From an uncultured Lachnospiraceae bacterium (GTDB lineage: Bacteria; Bacillota; Clostridia; Lachnospirales; Lachnospiraceae): a stretch of 64,000 nucleotides of DNA. Both the position numbers and the translations under genes were made by a program. This document shows, piece after piece, positions 62,058-64,000 of this stretch; position 1 is the stretch's first letter, and every line of letters begins with the position of its first letter. The DNA is taken from NCBI GenBank assembly GCA_945949085.1, contig CAMFDJ010000007.1, positions 1 to 64,000 of the forward strand, read 5' to 3'. The notes under the pieces were generated by a model, which was not told where the DNA came from, did no database searches, and saw nothing but the letters and a program-made list of their open reading frames with translations.

Positions 62058-63245
62058 TTATTTTTCATCAAGTGGGAACCATCCAAAGTCCACGCAGCGT
62101 CCCAGATCCCAGCTGTCCCAGCCGACCCATCCGGGTGTGTTGACCGTATCTGTCAGAAGCTTGTAACTCCAGTAAAAATAGCCGCTTCCCTTCTCCCATG
62201 CTGCCAGCTGCATTTTTGCTGCCGCATTATAAATCTCTTTTTTCTGCTCGGCTGAGAATACTTCTTCGCTGGTTCCTTCCATGCCGTTCAGCACTGTCTG
62301 ACCACCCTTTGTATCCTGTCCGCATGCCAGAGAATTGAACAGGCACCACTCGCCGACGATCACCGGGAAATACTCCTGCATCTCTTCAATCTCTTTCTCG
62401 AAGTGTTCTGCCACGAACTTTGCATATCCCTCCAGTGTCTGCTCGCAACCGACCATCTCCGCCATCATCAGGTACTGATGCGTATCCAGAATCACATTTT
62501 TGTACTTTTCTTCCTGCATGAAATCTTTCCAGATCTTCAGTTCAAATCCATCATGGATGACCACATATTTTCCGTCTGCCAAATAAGGATTGATGCGATC
62601 ATAGGCATCCAAATAAAATTTTCGGATAAACTCGTAAGAGATCGGTCCGCTTCCGGCTGCCATTTCCTTGTCTACCGGCGGATAACGCTTCTGAATATCC
62701 ATGATACCCCACATCCAGGAAAGTGCAGGCTCGTTGAGTACCTCGATACCCCAGAGTCCCTCTCTCTTTCCATAACGCTCTGCCAACCTTTCGAGGACAC
62801 TCAGTTCAAATTCCACCTCTTCGGGGAACTGTGCCCATCTGCAGACACCGCAGATTCCTCCATTGTCCGATCCGTTCTGTCCCATCGGTGCGGTATGCAG
62901 GTCGATCAAAATCTTCAGTCCGTATTTCTCCGCCCAGTTAAAGGCCCGGTCCAGATCCTCAATACAGCCGATGAATGGCTCGCGGTCACCGAAAATGAAG
63001 TATGGCACCGGAATTCTCACCGCATCCAGTCCCCAGGATTTGATCGTCACAAAATCACGTTCTGTAATGTACTCACTGCGGTGGATTTTGATCCTTGCTT
63101 CGTAGACCTCCGGTGAAAGCTGTCTGGGAAGCCAGTATTCATCTTCCGCATCTGTTCCTTCAAACAATGCCGGATTCATCCATTTTTCCAGGACAAGCCA
63201 GTTGCCGAGATTGACACCTTTTACTTTAACATCGTTGTTCTTCAT
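62058..63245 (-). CDS. GH5 family beta-glucosidase/exo-glucanase, cytoplasmic
   Basis: This 395-residue TIM-barrel hydrolase has no signal peptide and follows AAAGGAGGA. The start VKGVNLGNWLVLEKWM resembles exo-beta-1,3-glucanases (Exg, GH5_9-like). The acid/base Glu is in GIEVLNEPALSW and the nucleophile Glu in VIVGEWCLF. An internal HTAPMGQNGSDNGG loop is also conserved in that group. In the cytoplasm it probably trims short imported glucosides. It is the first gene of the operon, and the divergent AraC gene is 179 bp away. Confidence 0.88.
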   Translation of the reverse strand: MKNNDVKVKGVNLGNWLVLEKWMNPALFEGTDAEDEYWLPRQLSPEVYEARIKIHRSEYITERDFVTIKSWGLDAVRIPVPYFIFGDREPFIGCIEDLDRAFNWAEKYGLKILIDLHTAPMGQNGSDNGGICGVCRWAQFPEEVEFELSVLERLAERYGKREGLWGIEVLNEPALSWMWGIMDIQKRYPPVDKEMAAGSGPISYEFIRKFYLDAYDRINPYLADGKYVVIHDGFELKIWKDFMQEEKYKNVILDTHQYLMMAEMVGCEQTLEGYAKFVAEHFEKEIEEMQEYFPVIVGEWCLFNSLACGQDTKGGQTVLNGMEGTSEEVFSAEQKKEIYNAAAKMQLAAWEKGSGYFYWSYKLLTDTVNTPGWVGWDSWDLGRCVDFGWFPLDEK

Positions 63246-63424
63246 GCTCTTCCTCCTTCTTTCTAAGCTTATTTTCCGTTTCCTTTGATGGTTTTATCTT
63301 AACGGAGGAAGGTGTCAATCTTATATAACATTTCCGAGCGTAATATCACATTTCTTATATCTATTTCCCGATAAATATGCTACACTCAAAATAAGGTATT
63401 GCAAAAAAGAAAAGGAGTCCCCCT

Positions 63425-64000
63425 ATGAATCTTTCTGTTTTAATCGACTATATTTCGCGCCAGCTTCACACCTTCGTGCGCACTTTTTCCGTAGGCGGCG
63501 ACGAACTGGCCTCCTATTGCGCCATACCGGAGTTTACAGACCGGTGCTATATGACGCTTCCGATTGCAGATTATATCGTGCGCTTACAAAAAGAGAAACA
63601 GCCCCTTCTTTTTTCGATCGGAGAAATCTGCTATGCCCTCGTCGATTCCGGACAGGCTGTTTATCTGATCGGTCCGGTCCTGTTTGATGCCCCTGTAGCC
63701 TTATACCTGTGTGAGAAAGAGCTTTCAGATGACATTGCACCACTTACATGGCTTCAATCCCTTTCCAGGACGAATTTTGAGCACTTTATCAAAGAGATTC
63801 TTTTTTTCCACAATCTTTTTGCGGACGAGACATGTGATAAGCGCTCGCTTCTTCGCAGTAATCTTGCGCAGCGCCCGGTCAATCAGGCAATTCAAAAGAA
63901 ATACACCAAAATACTATTTGAGAATCAGGAAAATGCAACCCGACACAACCCTTACGATCAGGAGCTGCGCGAACAGGGCAGTATTGAGCGTGGCGATATC
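63425..64000 (+). CDS. AraC-family transcriptional regulator, N-terminal part (cut by window end)
   Basis: An open frame of 192 codons runs from the ATG at 63425 (AAAAGGAG upstream) to the window end without a stop. The N-terminus (about 1-120) is a beta-rich sensor-like domain without membrane helices. Near the end RHNPYDQELREQGSIERGD matches the linker that precedes the HTH domain in many Lachnospiraceae AraC-type regulators. The DNA-binding domain itself lies outside the window. It is divergent from the GH5-GPH-GH42-GH43 operon, so it is the likely local regulator. Confidence 0.8.
   Translation, partial: MNLSVLIDYISRQLHTFVRTFSVGGDELASYCAIPEFTDRCYMTLPIADYIVRLQKEKQPLLFSIGEICYALVDSGQAVYLIGPVLFDAPVALYLCEKELSDDIAPLTWLQSLSRTNFEHFIKEILFFHNLFADETCDKRSLLRSNLAQRPVNQAIQKKYTKILFENQENATRHNPYDQELREQGSIERGDI

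Overview
The window reads as a chromosomal segment of a Gram-positive anaerobe of the class Clostridia, most likely family Lachnospiraceae. This is inferred from gene content and protein style: a glnA followed by an ANTAR regulator, DapL-type lysine/meso-DAP synthesis, an aspS-gatCAB operon behind a T-box leader, a PdaB-like deacetylase, strong Shine-Dalgarno sites, and secreted multidomain GH9 cellulases. No species can be named from the sequence alone. About 52 protein genes and one tRNA gene are supported, and most lie on the minus strand. I see no prophage, no complete insertion sequence, no CRISPR array and no restriction or defence locus.

Layout. Positions 1-6.5 kb hold tRNA-Ser(TGA) and a minus-strand run tsaE-tsaB-rimI-(CxxC protein)-rnz-(membrane protein)-tsaD-ispD. 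This combines t6A tRNA modification, tRNA 3' processing and isoprenoid synthesis, and is read from a promoter at about 5.8 kb. Positions 6.6-10.1 kb hold a three-gene MacAB-like export operon with an inverted repeat over its promoter. Next come tex (10.3-12.6 kb) and a lipoprotein GH9 cellulase (12.8-15.1 kb). A plus-strand group of three small genes follows, including a short HExxH protein flanked by cysteine pairs. Positions 17-24.3 kb carry a DUF2225 protein, glnS, a GGDEF-EAL protein, guaB and a small membrane protein. Positions 25.3-30.2 kb are one 1650-residue secreted GH9 protein with a long non-catalytic tail.

Positions 30.5-33.3 kb are purine and nucleoside salvage (apt, an NCS2 permease, mtnN). 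Interleaved with them, at 32.5, 33.4-33.8 and 35.2 kb, lie three remnants of one gene family resembling the C-terminal part of PD-(D/E)XK (PF12784-type) transposase-like nucleases. A secreted beta-sandwich/FN3 protein lies between two of the remnants. Positions 35.2-40.6 kb are the T-box-controlled aspS-gatC-gatA-gatB operon. Both a candidate Asn specifier and a His in the AspRS anticodon domain suggest it serves Asn-tRNA(Asn) synthesis.

Positions 40.8-42.3 kb are an ECF sigma factor (TTG start) and its probable anti-sigma factor. They are followed by dapF-dapL, glnA with its ANTAR regulator, an FMN-binding-like protein, nadE, hslO, a methyltransferase, a 155-bp MITE-like element with 9-bp flanking direct repeats, a COG2426 membrane protein, hisC, a GT-C glycosyltransferase, a Gln-rich repeat protein and a PdaB-like deacetylase. 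The last 7 kb form a sugar-utilisation operon, GH5-GPH symporter-GH42-GH43. All three hydrolases lack signal peptides, so oligosaccharides made by secreted enzymes are probably imported and finished in the cytoplasm. A divergent AraC-type regulator, cut by the window end, is its likely controller.
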